From contig NZ_FRCD01000016.1 of assembly GCF_900142785.1 (NCBI RefSeq), positions 85,949 through 149,948 of the forward strand: 64,000 nucleotides of DNA. Direction: 5' to 3'. Below the pieces are notes generated by a model that did not search any database, was not told where the DNA came from, and worked only from the letters and a program-made list of their open reading frames with translations. Both the position numbers and the translations under genes were made by a program. Shown one piece after another: positions 36,511 through 44,805 of this stretch. This stretch comes from Chryseobacterium carnipullorum (GTDB lineage: Bacteria > Bacteroidota > Bacteroidia > Flavobacteriales > Weeksellaceae). Every line of letters starts with the position of its first letter. The first letter of the stretch is position 1.

Positions 36511-37062
36511 ATGAAAACACTAAAATTTTTATTCTTACTATTAGTTAGTCAATGTGTATTTTCTTGTAATGATCATGAAATTGATTATCCATCATCAGAG
36601 AAATTTAATAAAAATTCGGATATATCAAATTTTAACAAATCATCTCAGTCAGATGCGGATGCCGATTTAGCCAACGCAGTTAAGCAGAGATACAATTCAG
36701 ATATTAAATTTCACGGAGATGGCGGCTATACAATGACTTTTCCAGATGGTACTTCTGCTGAAGTAGTGCCTACAGAAAATAATCGTTATAAATTAACTGG
36801 TTCAAGAATGCCTGGTGTAACAATGGAAGTTTATCAGAATGGAAAAGACTTTGTAATTAATGTTTTAGAAGATAAAAATGGTTACTTTGAAGGCTCCGCA
36901 CTCGCTAGACCGTGTGCATAGCATCCTAAAGGGGAAGGTTTTAACTCTTGCTTTAAAAGAGAGTGGGGAGAATTTTGTGATGGTTTCATTGGTTGTGTAG
37001 CTCAAGCAACAAATCCTCTTCCTGTAGCTGCTGCAATAAGTCTTCATTGTGCTACTTGTTAA
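36511..37062 (+). pseudogene. Cys-rich lipoprotein gene with an internal amber codon
   Basis: The first 136 codons (36511-36921) encode a lipoprotein: signal peptide LFLLLVSQCVFSC with lipobox Cys, then a soluble domain (GDGGYTMTFPDGTSAEVV). It stops at TAG, 36919-36921. In the same frame 46 further codons read as good protein sequence to a TAA at 37060-37062, with several Cys (FNSCFKREWGEFCDGFIGC then LHCATC). The amber probably broke a 183-aa gene; readthrough or a miscalled base is possible. The next gene begins 18 bp later and encodes a two-span membrane protein, so the pair could be effector and immunity, by guess. Confidence 0.6.
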
Positions 37063-37079
37063 ATATTAAAATTCATATC

Positions 37080-37313
37080 ATGAATAAGAAAAATAAAATA
37101 TTTATTGTAATTTTTATAACAGGGGCTGTTGCCATTATAAATGGCTCATTTATAAAAATAAATGGAAATTTAAATGCAGATATTATTCTTTTATCTGGAT
37201 TAATAATGGAATTAATATCTATTGCGGGTCTTATTTTAAATAATTTGAAAAAGATTAAATTATTTTTAAAATTACACCATATCATAAAAGTAACGGAAAA
37301 GAGATTGTCTTAA
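37080..37313 (+). CDS. Small two-span membrane protein
   Basis: A 77-aa protein starting at the ATG at 37080 (MNKKNKIFIVIFITGAVAII). Two hydrophobic helices (residues about 7-23 and 34-53) lead to a basic tail (KKIKLFLKLHHIIKVTEKRL). It follows the Cys-rich lipoprotein gene by 17 bp on the same strand and is followed by a strong terminator, so the two form one transcription unit. It could be an immunity protein; this is not shown by the sequence. Confidence 0.6.
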   Translation: MNKKNKIFIVIFITGAVAIINGSFIKINGNLNADIILLSGLIMELISIAGLILNNLKKIKLFLKLHHIIKVTEKRLS

Positions 37314-37333
37314 AAAAGACAGTCTCTTTTTTT
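37300..37333 (+). terminator. Rho-independent terminator
   Basis: The stem AAGAGA-T-TGTCTT / AAGACA-G-TCTCTT with a short A-rich loop is followed by a T run. It ends the lipoprotein/membrane-protein unit. Confidence 0.75.
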
Positions 37334-37505
37334 AATCTTATTAGTAATTTCGACTTTACGTCCCCAATAGAAAGCCTACTGGAGGAAATTCATCATAATC
37401 ATATTTATCATAGTCAACCTTTACTTTATGTTTTTTTCAAATTCAAAAGTACGCTTCAAAGTAAACTACCATGCTCTTTGAGTTCTTCCCTAACCCAGTC
37501 GTTTT

Positions 37506-37793
37506 TTAAGTAAGTTGAGTAAGTTCATCAATATCAGTAGTTGAAGGTGCCCTTGTTCCTGTGTGCTGTTCTGGTGTAACATGCTCAATAAGGCACCGCA
37601 CAGCAATTGTAGTCCTGGTAATATCCACTAGATTATCATATACATCGGTTAATGAGAAAATAATATCATCCGAAAATTCCAGAGTAAGCTTTTTTTGATT
37701 TTTATAGAGTTCATCCCAATAGAATCTTAGTGGGGAACTGTAGCCTCTTTTTTTCCTTTGTCCATCTTTTGCCGAATTATCGCTTTTTGAGAC
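37506..37793 (-). pseudogene. Gene fragment with no start, cut at R3
   Basis: From a TAA at 37506-37508 the minus strand is open back through repeat R3 and reads as plausible protein (LRFYWDELYKNQKKLTLEFS, then DDIIFSLTDVYDNLVDITRT) with no start codon. It looks like the 3' part of a gene whose 5' part lies elsewhere, the break falling at or near R3. I do not know the family. Confidence 0.4.
37779..37793 (+). repeat. Array repeat R3
   Basis: ATCGCTTTTTGAGAC, one substitution (T to C at position 5) from the core. It lies 95 bp past the 3' end of the cupin gene at 37888 and at the edge of a broken frame on its left. Confidence 0.75.
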
Positions 37794-37887
37794 TATTTTA
37801 TCTTATTGAACAAGTTTAACATCAGACAGTTGCAAATAAATTTAAATTCAGTTAAATATCAAAATAAGAGTCAGATTGCCAGTTTGG

Positions 37888-38217
37888 TTAGTCTGAACTT
37901 TTTTGCAATAATAAGCTCAATCTTACCATACTCTCTTGCAGTGCAATAAGATCGTGCGGAACATGGGCCGGCAATTGGATTATCATGCCTTTCTTCAACA
38001 GATGCCGTTTACCATCAACCCCAAAGTCAATTAAACCTTCCATGACATGAACGATAATTGGAAATGGAGCAGTATGTGCCTTCATTTCTTGTGTATCACG
38101 AAACAGAATTCTGATTTCTTTTGCAAAATCATTTTTAATCATTGTTTTAACTGCTGGTTTTTTTCCGTCCTCATAACGTAAATCCTCATAGAAGGAAGCT
38201 GTATCTGTCATAAACAT
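37888..38217 (-). CDS. Single-domain cupin protein
   Basis: A 109-aa small cupin. Typical beta-barrel signatures are TAPFPIIVHVMEGLIDFGVD (first cupin motif, in which the usual metal ligands are only partly kept) and KKGMIIQLPAHVPHDLIAL (second motif, with the His of PHDL). It starts at 38217 or at the Met at 38211. The 3' end lies near R3. The C-terminal domain of the fusion protein at 47423 is a related cupin. Substrate unknown. Confidence 0.75.
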   Translation of the reverse strand: MFMTDTASFYEDLRYEDGKKPAVKTMIKNDFAKEIRILFRDTQEMKAHTAPFPIIVHVMEGLIDFGVDGKRHLLKKGMIIQLPAHVPHDLIALQESMVRLSLLLQKSSD

Positions 38218-38371
38218 TTATTTTGCTATTAAAATAAGAAAAAGCAGGGAAGTTTCACTTAAAAAAAGCGTAAAACTTCAGATAGCACTACATATTCAAT
38301 TTGATCATAAAGCAAAACTATAGCCACTATAATAATAACGAAGTGTATCCCTCGTCTGGATTGATTGAATA

Positions 38372-38386
38372 ATCGTTTTTTGAGAC
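38372..38386 (+). repeat. Array repeat R4
   Basis: ATCGTTTTTTGAGAC, exact core with a final C. A degenerate form, ATTGTTTTGAGATT, follows about 100 bp to the right, near 38473. Confidence 0.8.
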
Positions 38387-38682
38387 TTTCTGATTGATTT
38401 TAGTGCTACGTCTGAATAAATACTCCAAATATTCAGCATAGGGCCTTAATAAATTAATTATACTTAGAAAATTGTTTTGAGATTCTTATATTATTCTAAA
38501 ATTGGTCTTTGATGGTTTATGGACGAGATATTTACTGGTCTGCGCTGTAATCTTAGTTTAATTTATCGATATTTTCTTTACCAGTTGCTATAGTTGGTAG
38601 GTAGCAACTCCTAAAGGTTTATCCAGTCCCCGTATTGCATATTCTACTTTCACATTACTTTTTGAGGCATGTAAATATTAAA

Positions 38683-39173
38683 TTACTTACATTTATTATT
38701 GTAAGAGAGTATATTGATATTTTTTTTATCGCTATAAAGACATCGAAAATGGGGATCATAATGGTCAAAACTTGGTTTTAGTGTATGTATAATTTTTACT
38801 CTTTCAGCGGATTTATTATTATAAAAGTTGTTAATATTCATATGCTCATCATAACAAATAAATATACTGTATCTTTTTTTATCATTTCAACACCTTTCAT
38901 ATGTAGCACTCTTAAATTCGGTTTATAATCTCCTATCTCGATAAAGATGCTGTCATTTCTTTTTGAAAAAAAAAGGCATATGTTATTTGATTCTTCTGCC
39001 TGCATTCTCCTTAAATCCTCTTTGTAAGATGAAATCTCTTTTTTAAGGGTATTATTGATTATTATACTCGGATAAGAATATTCCATAATATTTTCTTTTT
39101 TCTTCTCTTTACAAGAAAATAAAACGAGAAAAACAAAAAGTAATTTACTTTCTTCTAAAAGATGTTGTATCAT
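38683..39173 (-). pseudogene. Lipoprotein gene with a frameshift
   Basis: The present frame (38838-39173, 111 aa) encodes a lipoprotein-like start (LLFVFLVLFSCKEKKKENIM) and stops soon after an A7 tract (38874-38880). Adding one A lets the frame continue for another 50 or so codons of convincing protein (FICYDEHMNINNFYNNKSAE; PSFDHYDPHFRCLYSDKKNI) to a TAA at 38683. So the intact gene would be about 163 codons. The family is unknown. This may be a real mutation or an under-called homopolymer. Confidence 0.55.
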
Positions 39174-39223
39174 AATATATAAAATGTGGTCTGCTATCTG
39201 GATTTGATATGTATATCAATGGA

Positions 39224-39388
39224 TTAGCTTTGATTACCGTAATTTTCTAATAAATTTTCTAAAGTTATTCGATCTCCTTCTGTAGTTTTATAATCAACGC
39301 TTCCATTGTAGGTACAATATTGATTATATAAATTTTAAAACCATTGTATGTCTTCAAAATCAATTAAAAATCTGATGAACAGAACCGA
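39224..39388 (-). pseudogene. Decayed coding remnant
   Basis: Minus-strand codons read SVLFIRFLIDFEDIQWF, then a stop, then NLYNQYCTYNGSVDYKTTEG followed by RITLENLLENYGNQS and TAA at 39224. No start codon is visible. It looks like the C-terminal part of a small gene with one nonsense codon. Confidence 0.3.
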
Positions 39389-39481
39389 TTATAACATTAT
39401 CGGTGCTGAGACTCTGATATTATAAGTTTATCAAATAAAACAATATTCAGCAAAATACATTCTAAAATTGCAAATAAGTAT

Positions 39482-39733
39482 TTATCGTTTTCTGAGATTA
39501 TTGAGTGTTACAGGAGTTTTAAAAAGCATTGATTCACCAACTGCATCTTTAGAAGTTAGTATATTTTGAATGAATTCTTTACCGTCAGTGCTGTAATTGT
39601 TTAGTTTTACATCGCCTGTTACTACCTGATAGTAGAACTGCGGGCTCCCGTTTTCACGGAAGATATAATCTCCGGGATTATAATTTTCTTCTGTCGCTCC
39701 CATGGAGTGCAGAATTTCTTCTTTTATAGACAT
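39482..39733 (-). pseudogene. Crp/Fnr-family regulator, truncated at repeat R5
   Basis: Only the first 83 residues remain of a Crp/Fnr-type regulator: a cyclic-nucleotide-binding barrel with NYNPGDYIFRENGSPQFYYQ and VVTGDVKLNNYSTDGKEFIQ followed by KDAVGESMLF. Complete members are about 190 aa and end in a helix-turn-helix, which is missing here. The reading frame runs into repeat R5 and its last residues (LRKR) and TAA are encoded by the repeat itself. This marks R5 as a rearrangement junction. It is probably non-functional. Confidence 0.75.
39484..39498 (+). repeat. Array repeat R5
   Basis: ATCGTTTTCTGAGAT, one substitution from the core. It overlaps the last codons of the truncated Crp-like gene. 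Confidence 0.75.
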
Positions 39734-40177
39734 AATATAATATTTTATGGTTGGTGTAGCTGAAATTGATATATAATCTGTAATTAGATCATCAGATTAG
39801 TACGGTGATCGTAGCGTGCTGTATGTTACCGAATGGTGATGGCAACAATCTAAAGAGAATTTATCAAGTGAGTCATGAAGATCAGGTGTGTTGTCTATTT
39901 CTTTTGTATGTACGAGAAGACTCCAATTATAAAATTGCTATTGCTCCTTAGTTAGATCGGAGACGAAATGTTAGATCGTTAACAACAAGTATTTCATAAA
40001 AATACATAATTACATTAAGTAGTTATATGATTCAAATCATAATGTGAATTATTTAATTTGAAAGTTTTTATGATAGTTTTGTAAATTAGCATAAAACCGA
40101 CTTTACACCGAATATCAATGATCAGTATATAATCTACAATATGTTGAATGAGCAAAAAAAATTAAACAATAAATAAT
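39734..40177. other. Intergenic region with FNR-like site and promoter
   Basis: About 440 bp between the Crp fragment and the plus-strand start at 40178. It holds the palindrome at 40027-40040 and a TAGTTTTG -7 box at 40074-40081. I see no other gene. Confidence 0.4.
40027..40040. promoter_or_regulatory. FNR/CRP-like palindrome
   Basis: ATGATTCAAATCAT contains TGAT-N4-ATCA, the core of the FNR/CRP consensus TTGAT-N4-ATCAA with one change on each outer base. It lies 34 bp upstream of the box TAGTTTTG at 40074. Confidence 0.35.
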
Positions 40178-40251
40178 ATGAAAATAGTAATAAATGATAT
40201 AATTTATTTTAGAGAATTAAACGAACATATGCTAAAAAATTTAATGGATCG
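40178..40251 (+). pseudogene. 5' stub of a plus-strand gene, cut by IS and R6
   Basis: ATG at 40178 begins MKIVINDIIYFRELNEHMLK; after 24 codons the IS interrupts. Removing the IS and one copy of its target duplication would continue the frame through repeat R6 and stop a few codons later at TAG. So the gene was already cut at R6 before the IS arrived. Family unknown. Confidence 0.4.
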
Positions 40252-40279
40252 GGTAGTGTCCTACTAACTGTGTAAGTAG

Positions 40280-40342
40280 AAAAGTTATTCTGAAAAATTT
40301 TGAGCCCTCAAAGCTCAAAAAATTTTTCGGAAATAACTTTTT
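40280..40342. terminator. Hairpin inside the IS left end
   Basis: A long imperfect inverted repeat, AAAAGTTATT...GAAAAATTTTGAGC against GCTCAAAAAATTTTTC...AATAACTTTT, lies just inside the left end. It would fold in RNA read from outside and may protect the transposase gene from readthrough. Confidence 0.5.
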
Positions 40343-40366
40343 ACTATTTTTAAACATTATACAGTT

Positions 40367-41569
40367 ATGACCAGTAAAGAAGATTTATTAAACAACAAGG
40401 ATTTCTACAAATCCTTCAAAAACGGAGAAGATTTAACCTCGTTCTTCAAAGAACTGCACAAAAAAGCAGTAGAACATATGCTGGATGCTGAATTAGACAG
40501 CCATCTTGACAATGAAAAACACGAAAAAACCACCAATGGAAACTACCGAAACGGACACGGAACTAAGAAGATAAAATCATCATTTGGCGAATCCGAAATT
40601 AAAGTTCCCCGTGATAGAGAAGGGAGTTTTGAACCTGCTTTAGTTCCCAAAAGACACAATATCATCGATGGTTTGGAGAATATCATTATCTCGTTTTATG
40701 CTAAAGGAATGAGCGTTTCGGATATTGAAGAACAGATTAGGGAGATGTATGATTTTGAGGTTTCTACGTCAACAATTTCTCGAATAACTAATGCTGTTGC
40801 CAGTGAAGTCGTTGCGTGGCAAAATCGACCTTTAGACGAATTGTATCTGATTGTTTGGATGGACGGAATTGTTTTCAAGGTTCGAGAGAACTCCAAAGTC
40901 ATTAACAAAACCATTTATTTAGCCGTAGGCTTGAACCGTGAAGGAAGAAAAGAAGTTTTGGGAATGTGGCTTGGAAAGAACGAAAGTTCCAGCTTTTGGA
41001 TGAGTGTTTTAACCGATTTAAAAGCTCGTGGTGTTGAAGATATTTTGATTACCGCTACCGATAATTTAAATGGATTTACCCAGACCATCCGCTCCGTTTT
41101 CCCTGAATCCCAAACCCAAATCTGCGTAGTCCACCAGATAAGAAATGCTTGTAAATACGTGGTTTGGAAGGACAGAAAAGCGTTTTCTGCCGATATGAAA
41201 CACATTTATACTGCGCCTACAAAAGAAGCCGCCAAAGCAGCCCTGGAAGATTTTGCAACCAAATGGGAAAGTAAATATTTGTACGCCATTCAATCTTGGA
41301 GAAACAATTGGGACGAACTCACCGTATTTTTTGATTTCCCAATCGAAATCCGAAAAATCATTTACACCACCAATTTAATTGAAAACCTGAATGGAAAAAT
41401 CCGAAAATACACTAAAAATAAAATGTCTTTCCCTACGGATGATGCTGTTTTAAAGTCGGTGTATCTTGCTCTAAAAGAAGCTACCAAAAAATGGACAATG
41501 CCTATCCATAATTGGGGATTGGTTTTAAACCAATTTATGCTTATTTTTGAAAAAAGGCTCAGATTATAA
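40367..41569 (+). CDS. IS256-family transposase
   Basis: A 400-aa transposase (Mutator superfamily DDE). Recognisable stretches: TTNGNYRNGHGTKKIKSSFG and EIKVPRDREGSFEPALVPKR near the N-terminus; FYAKGMSVSDIEEQI; WMDGIVFKVRE with the first Asp; VHQIRNACKYV; and IYTTNLIENLNGKIRKYTKN with the catalytic Glu in NLIENLNGKIRK. The frame is intact and fills the IS, so it is probably active. Confidence 0.95.
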   Translation: MTSKEDLLNNKDFYKSFKNGEDLTSFFKELHKKAVEHMLDAELDSHLDNEKHEKTTNGNYRNGHGTKKIKSSFGESEIKVPRDREGSFEPALVPKRHNIIDGLENIIISFYAKGMSVSDIEEQIREMYDFEVSTSTISRITNAVASEVVAWQNRPLDELYLIVWMDGIVFKVRENSKVINKTIYLAVGLNREGRKEVLGMWLGKNESSSFWMSVLTDLKARGVEDILITATDNLNGFTQTIRSVFPESQTQICVVHQIRNACKYVVWKDRKAFSADMKHIYTAPTKEAAKAALEDFATKWESKYLYAIQSWRNNWDELTVFFDFPIEIRKIIYTTNLIENLNGKIRKYTKNKMSFPTDDAVLKSVYLALKEATKKWTMPIHNWGLVLNQFMLIFEKRLRL

Positions 41570-41619
41570 AATCCAAGCCTAACTTTTCTACTTACACACT
41601 TTACGGGATAGTGTCATGG

Positions 41620-41634
41620 ATCGTTTTTTGAGAC
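41620..41634 (+). repeat. Array repeat R6
   Basis: ATCGTTTTTTGAGAC. The IS target duplication covers its first four bases. It lies 50 bp past the 3' end of the KAP NTPase gene. Confidence 0.8.
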
Positions 41635-41683
41635 ATAAGTAGCCACTTAAACGCCCACAGTAAATCTATGTTATGAGCAATTT

Positions 41684-43837
41684 TTACCAGATTCCTATAT
41701 CCTCTAGCGTTTCAATATCATAATATTTTTTCTCTTTGAATCCATCATTATAAGCTTTTTCAAATAAAGCTATTATTTTTTTCTGATTTTCATCAAAACC
41801 GATCAAATCGAAATCATTCAGTCTATTTTTTACAACCTCCTTTTCCAAACCCGGGTAGAATTGATACTCAGAGAGAGAATAACCAACTTTACTTCCAGAT
41901 TTCATCCAGCTTCGTTTTATAGATAACCATAAGTATTTAACTAATCCATTATCTGTTCTAATTAGATTAGGAAAATTTCCTTCGTAATACTCTTTGTAGT
42001 TTCTATGGACAATTTCTAGAATTGGTCCTATTTCATCTTCGGTTAAAAATTCACTATTTATTAGTGTCTTAGCAAAAAGTTCTTTTGCTATGGAGTTTCT
42101 TTTTTTAATTATTTTATTAATATACTCTTTATCATTTTCTTTGTCGTTTTTAAATAGATAATACCATTCATTATTTGAAAACAATTTATCCTTTTCTAAT
42201 AGTTCATAAGCATAAACTATTCTATCAAAAAGAAAGAATGACGAAAAATATATGTCACTTTCTACTTGAGTAAATACAAGATTTCTCCTTTCTTCGATAT
42301 CATCAATACTGTAAAGCAGATCAGAAACATAATGTAATAGCGACATTAACTCAGAGCCACTACCCCAAAACGTACCTTTTTTATATGATATATTTTTCGA
42401 ATAAAGTAAAATTGATTCAATGATTTTCTGTTGTTTATACTTATTAGAACCTACACTTTTAATCTTAACCCAATTTAAAAATTGAAATAGTTGTCTTTTT
42501 TCCTGAACCTTTTTTAAAATAGCTTCATTTTCTTCTGGATTGTTTTCATTTATGAATTTATCAAATACATTTTCTTGAATATCAAAATTTGATAATTGAA
42601 GGTTAAAGTATCTATCAAAATAACTTTCATTCGCAACCCTTTTACCTCTGATTAAGTCTTCAGGTGTAATTGCATCAAAACTAAAAGATATGTCAACAAT
42701 AAATAATCTTTTTAATATTCTTATAATTAAATCATTAAATTTTAGATTCTCAATAAATGCCTCTGTCGATTGTCCTTCGTGATTAGAACGAAAGCTAAAA
42801 TTATTGATGCTATTATTGCTTCTGTGAACTAAACTTTCCTTATTAACTATTACAAAATTATAAACCTTTTGGTCAAAAATCCTTAGGGATTCAATTAATA
42901 AAAAATCTAAAATGTTTAATTCATTATATATTGATGGTAACCGAAGTTTTATGCTATTATTAAATCTATAAATATCTCTTAACGAAGAAAAAAAATCAAT
43001 AAATGGTTCATCTTTTATAGAATCATTTAAATCTTTAATATCATTTGTTATTTCATCGACATTAAAAAGTTGGTTCAAGTTATCTATAAATAATCTTGCT
43101 ATATCTTCTCTAGAAATAGGTGGTAAAGTGTAATCAACTTGAACAATCTTCTCGAGATATTTTTTCCCATTTTCGCCAAATTGCTTTTCCAATGCAGTCT
43201 CTACAACAATCTGATCATAAGCCAAAATGAAAATCGTATTTGCAAAATTTCCATTCAATTTAATCAATTGAAAAATTTCAGTTATTTCTGAAGGTGTTAA
43301 TCTATCAATATCATCAACAGTTATATATAATTTTACTTTTGAGTCAATTAGGATGTCATCAATTTCTTTTTTTAATTCAACAAGTTCTTTTTCCTTTCCA
43401 GCCTTTTTAAAAATACTTTTCAGTGTGCTTAGAGCTTCGCCTGCCCCTGAATGAACATAATTAACCCAATTCAAGTATTCCAAAAATTCAGCTATTTTTT
43501 TAGAAGCATTTTTTAGTTTCTCTGAGTTGTTTTTAAGTTTTAAAATTAATTCTCTTAAAAACACTGTTTGTAATTCTTTTTGCCCAGAGAACATCCATGG
43601 ATTAAATCTTAAAACAATAATCTCCTGATTATTATTTTTAGAGAGTTGTTCAACTTCGTTTATTATAAAATTTAATAATGTTGACTTACCAGAGCCCCAG
43701 GTTCCATTAATTCCAAGTACAATACTTTCGTTATTTTCTTTAAATGAATTAACTAAACCAGATGCAATCTCATATGCGAAAGGATGCCTTCCCAATTTAT
43801 CTGTTGAACTTTCTTTTAATGGTAAATCTGTATGCAT
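41684..43837 (-). CDS. KAP-family P-loop NTPase
   Basis: A 717-aa protein with the KAP NTPase fold (PF07693; STAND-like). It has ESIVLGINGTWGSGKSTLLN (Walker A about residues 46-53), VLRFNPWMFSGQKELQTVFL, and Walker B VKLYITVDDIDRLTPSEITE. The insertion that carries membrane spans in some KAP proteins is not obvious here. The C-terminal 400 residues are helical, with no motif I know. KAP NTPases occur among phage-defence and plasmid-exclusion proteins (PifA is one), so an abortive-infection role is plausible. It is alone between R6 and R7. Confidence 0.85.
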   Translation of the reverse strand: MHTDLPLKESSTDKLGRHPFAYEIASGLVNSFKENNESIVLGINGTWGSGKSTLLNFIINEVEQLSKNNNQEIIVLRFNPWMFSGQKELQTVFLRELILKLKNNSEKLKNASKKIAEFLEYLNWVNYVHSGAGEALSTLKSIFKKAGKEKELVELKKEIDDILIDSKVKLYITVDDIDRLTPSEITEIFQLIKLNGNFANTIFILAYDQIVVETALEKQFGENGKKYLEKIVQVDYTLPPISREDIARLFIDNLNQLFNVDEITNDIKDLNDSIKDEPFIDFFSSLRDIYRFNNSIKLRLPSIYNELNILDFLLIESLRIFDQKVYNFVIVNKESLVHRSNNSINNFSFRSNHEGQSTEAFIENLKFNDLIIRILKRLFIVDISFSFDAITPEDLIRGKRVANESYFDRYFNLQLSNFDIQENVFDKFINENNPEENEAILKKVQEKRQLFQFLNWVKIKSVGSNKYKQQKIIESILLYSKNISYKKGTFWGSGSELMSLLHYVSDLLYSIDDIEERRNLVFTQVESDIYFSSFFLFDRIVYAYELLEKDKLFSNNEWYYLFKNDKENDKEYINKIIKKRNSIAKELFAKTLINSEFLTEDEIGPILEIVHRNYKEYYEGNFPNLIRTDNGLVKYLWLSIKRSWMKSGSKVGYSLSEYQFYPGLEKEVVKNRLNDFDLIGFDENQKKIIALFEKAYNDGFKEKKYYDIETLEDIGIW

Positions 43838-43876
43838 TTGTTGAATTGGTTAATTAGCAAAATAATATCATATTTT

Positions 43877-43891
43877 ATCGTTTTTTGAGAT
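43877..43891 (+). repeat. Array repeat R7 (long-form)
   Basis: ATCGTTTTTTGAGAT, perfect. Unlike most copies it is followed to about 43930 by a diverged copy of the module also found after R12 and R16, ending TTTGCGATGG. Confidence 0.8.
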
Positions 43892-44004
43892 TTAATTCGA
43901 TCTAGGACGTTCCAGAGATTTGCGATGGTGGGGCAATCGAAGAACTACTGTTGAACTTTGCTGTTCCCCCTCTACTATTGCAAAATCCTTTAATGGAAGT
44001 TGTT

Positions 44005-44355
44005 TTAATGTAGTTCTACTTCCCAATCTTCAAATTCTGGTTCAACTTGATATGTGTCATTTTCTTCCCTACAAACAAACCGAATCCATTGAGAGGCTCT
44101 TTTCATTGAGTGAGTAAGATTTAAAACTTTTCCAGATTCATCCATCTTTATGTTATTGGCAAAAATTGCAAATGCTTGTTCGGCTAAACTCGCTTCATCT
44201 TTTAAATCCTCTCTGTAATTTATATCTTTTAGTAATTCAACGTCGTTTATTACATATGGTAAAGTTCCATTTGTGTAATAATATACAAAATGTCTTAATG
44301 CACTTTTAAAATCGTTCGATAATTCCATACCAAATTTATTATTTCCAAATTTCAT
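44005..44355 (-). CDS. Small soluble protein, possible immunity protein
   Basis: A 116-aa acidic protein, started here at the Met at 44355 (MKFGNNKFGMELSNDFKSAL); a Met at 44364 is also in frame. It is helical with a clear YYTNGTLPYV segment and an acidic end (EPEFEDWEVELH). The start overlaps the next gene by 17 bp, so they are co-translated. Size, acidity and pairing resemble immunity proteins of polymorphic toxins, but no toxin is beside it. Confidence 0.55.
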   Translation of the reverse strand: MKFGNNKFGMELSNDFKSALRHFVYYYTNGTLPYVINDVELLKDINYREDLKDEASLAEQAFAIFANNIKMDESGKVLNLTHSMKRASQWIRFVCREENDTYQVEPEFEDWEVELH

Positions 44356-44608
44356 AAAAATCAATTACGGATATTTCGCTATCATCGAAATCTTCAATTT
44401 CTAAAGGCTGGTCTGTTAAGAATCCATATTGGTCTTCAAAATTGTGTTCGTCATACTTTAAAATCTTTTTATTTTCAAAAATTTGAACTTGTTTAAGCAC
44501 ATTAAGATTTTTGTCTGTTTCATAATAATATGTCGAGTTTCCCCAAGAATCAGTTACTTCATCTCCAGTTGTTTCGTTCCAAAATTTTTTAAAATATCTG
44601 TTTTTCAT
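44339..44608 (-). CDS. Small acidic protein, DUF6881/immunity-like
   Basis: An 89-aa soluble, very acidic protein (MKNRYFKKFWNETTGDEVTD). Its layout of an aromatic strand, YYYETDKNLNVLKQVQIFEN and a later acidic helix with a terminal EIWK reminds me of small immunity-like DUF families. It is upstream of, and overlaps, the 116-aa gene. No repeat separates the two, so the module between R7 and R8 holds a two-gene operon. Confidence 0.5.
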   Translation of the reverse strand: MKNRYFKKFWNETTGDEVTDSWGNSTYYYETDKNLNVLKQVQIFENKKILKYDEHNFEDQYGFLTDQPLEIEDFDDSEISVIDFYEIWK

Positions 44609-44725
44609 TTCTATGACGAGCTTTGTTTAAATTGCCACCAACTTCAAAATTTACACATTTCGTCAATCCAAACTATATGATATTTGCAAAGTTATTTATA
44701 CTACTAATATAAAATTTAATTTTGA

Positions 44726-44740
44726 TCGTTTTTTGAGACT
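44726..44740 (+). repeat. Array repeat R8
   Basis: ATCGTTTTTTGAGAC, exact core with a final C, 66 bp past the 3' end of the NUMOD4-type gene. Confidence 0.8.
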
Positions 44741-44805
44741 TTTCCACTTCAAGAGTTTACTACACTATAAAAATGAAATTTAGAATTCAATGATTAATGA
44801 AGATT

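Larger units (their letters stand above)
40252..41615 (+). mobile_element. IS256-family insertion sequence
   Basis: A complete 1364-bp IS with imperfect terminal inverted repeats (best stretch GTGTAAGTAGAAAAGTTA at both ends). It is bounded by an 8-bp target duplication ATGGATCG (40244-40251 and 41616-41623). It encodes one transposase. The duplication includes the first four bases of repeat R6, so the insertion hit the repeat directly. Its clean ends suggest a recent arrival. Confidence 0.87.

Noticed and set aside
38473..38486. ATTGTTTTGAGATT near R4
   Set aside because: It could be a decayed copy of the array repeat but lacks two T. It is too degenerate to count.
43920..44117. Plus-strand frame of 65 codons
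   Set aside because: It overlaps the real minus-strand gene at 44005 and the long-form repeat; composition is not protein-like.
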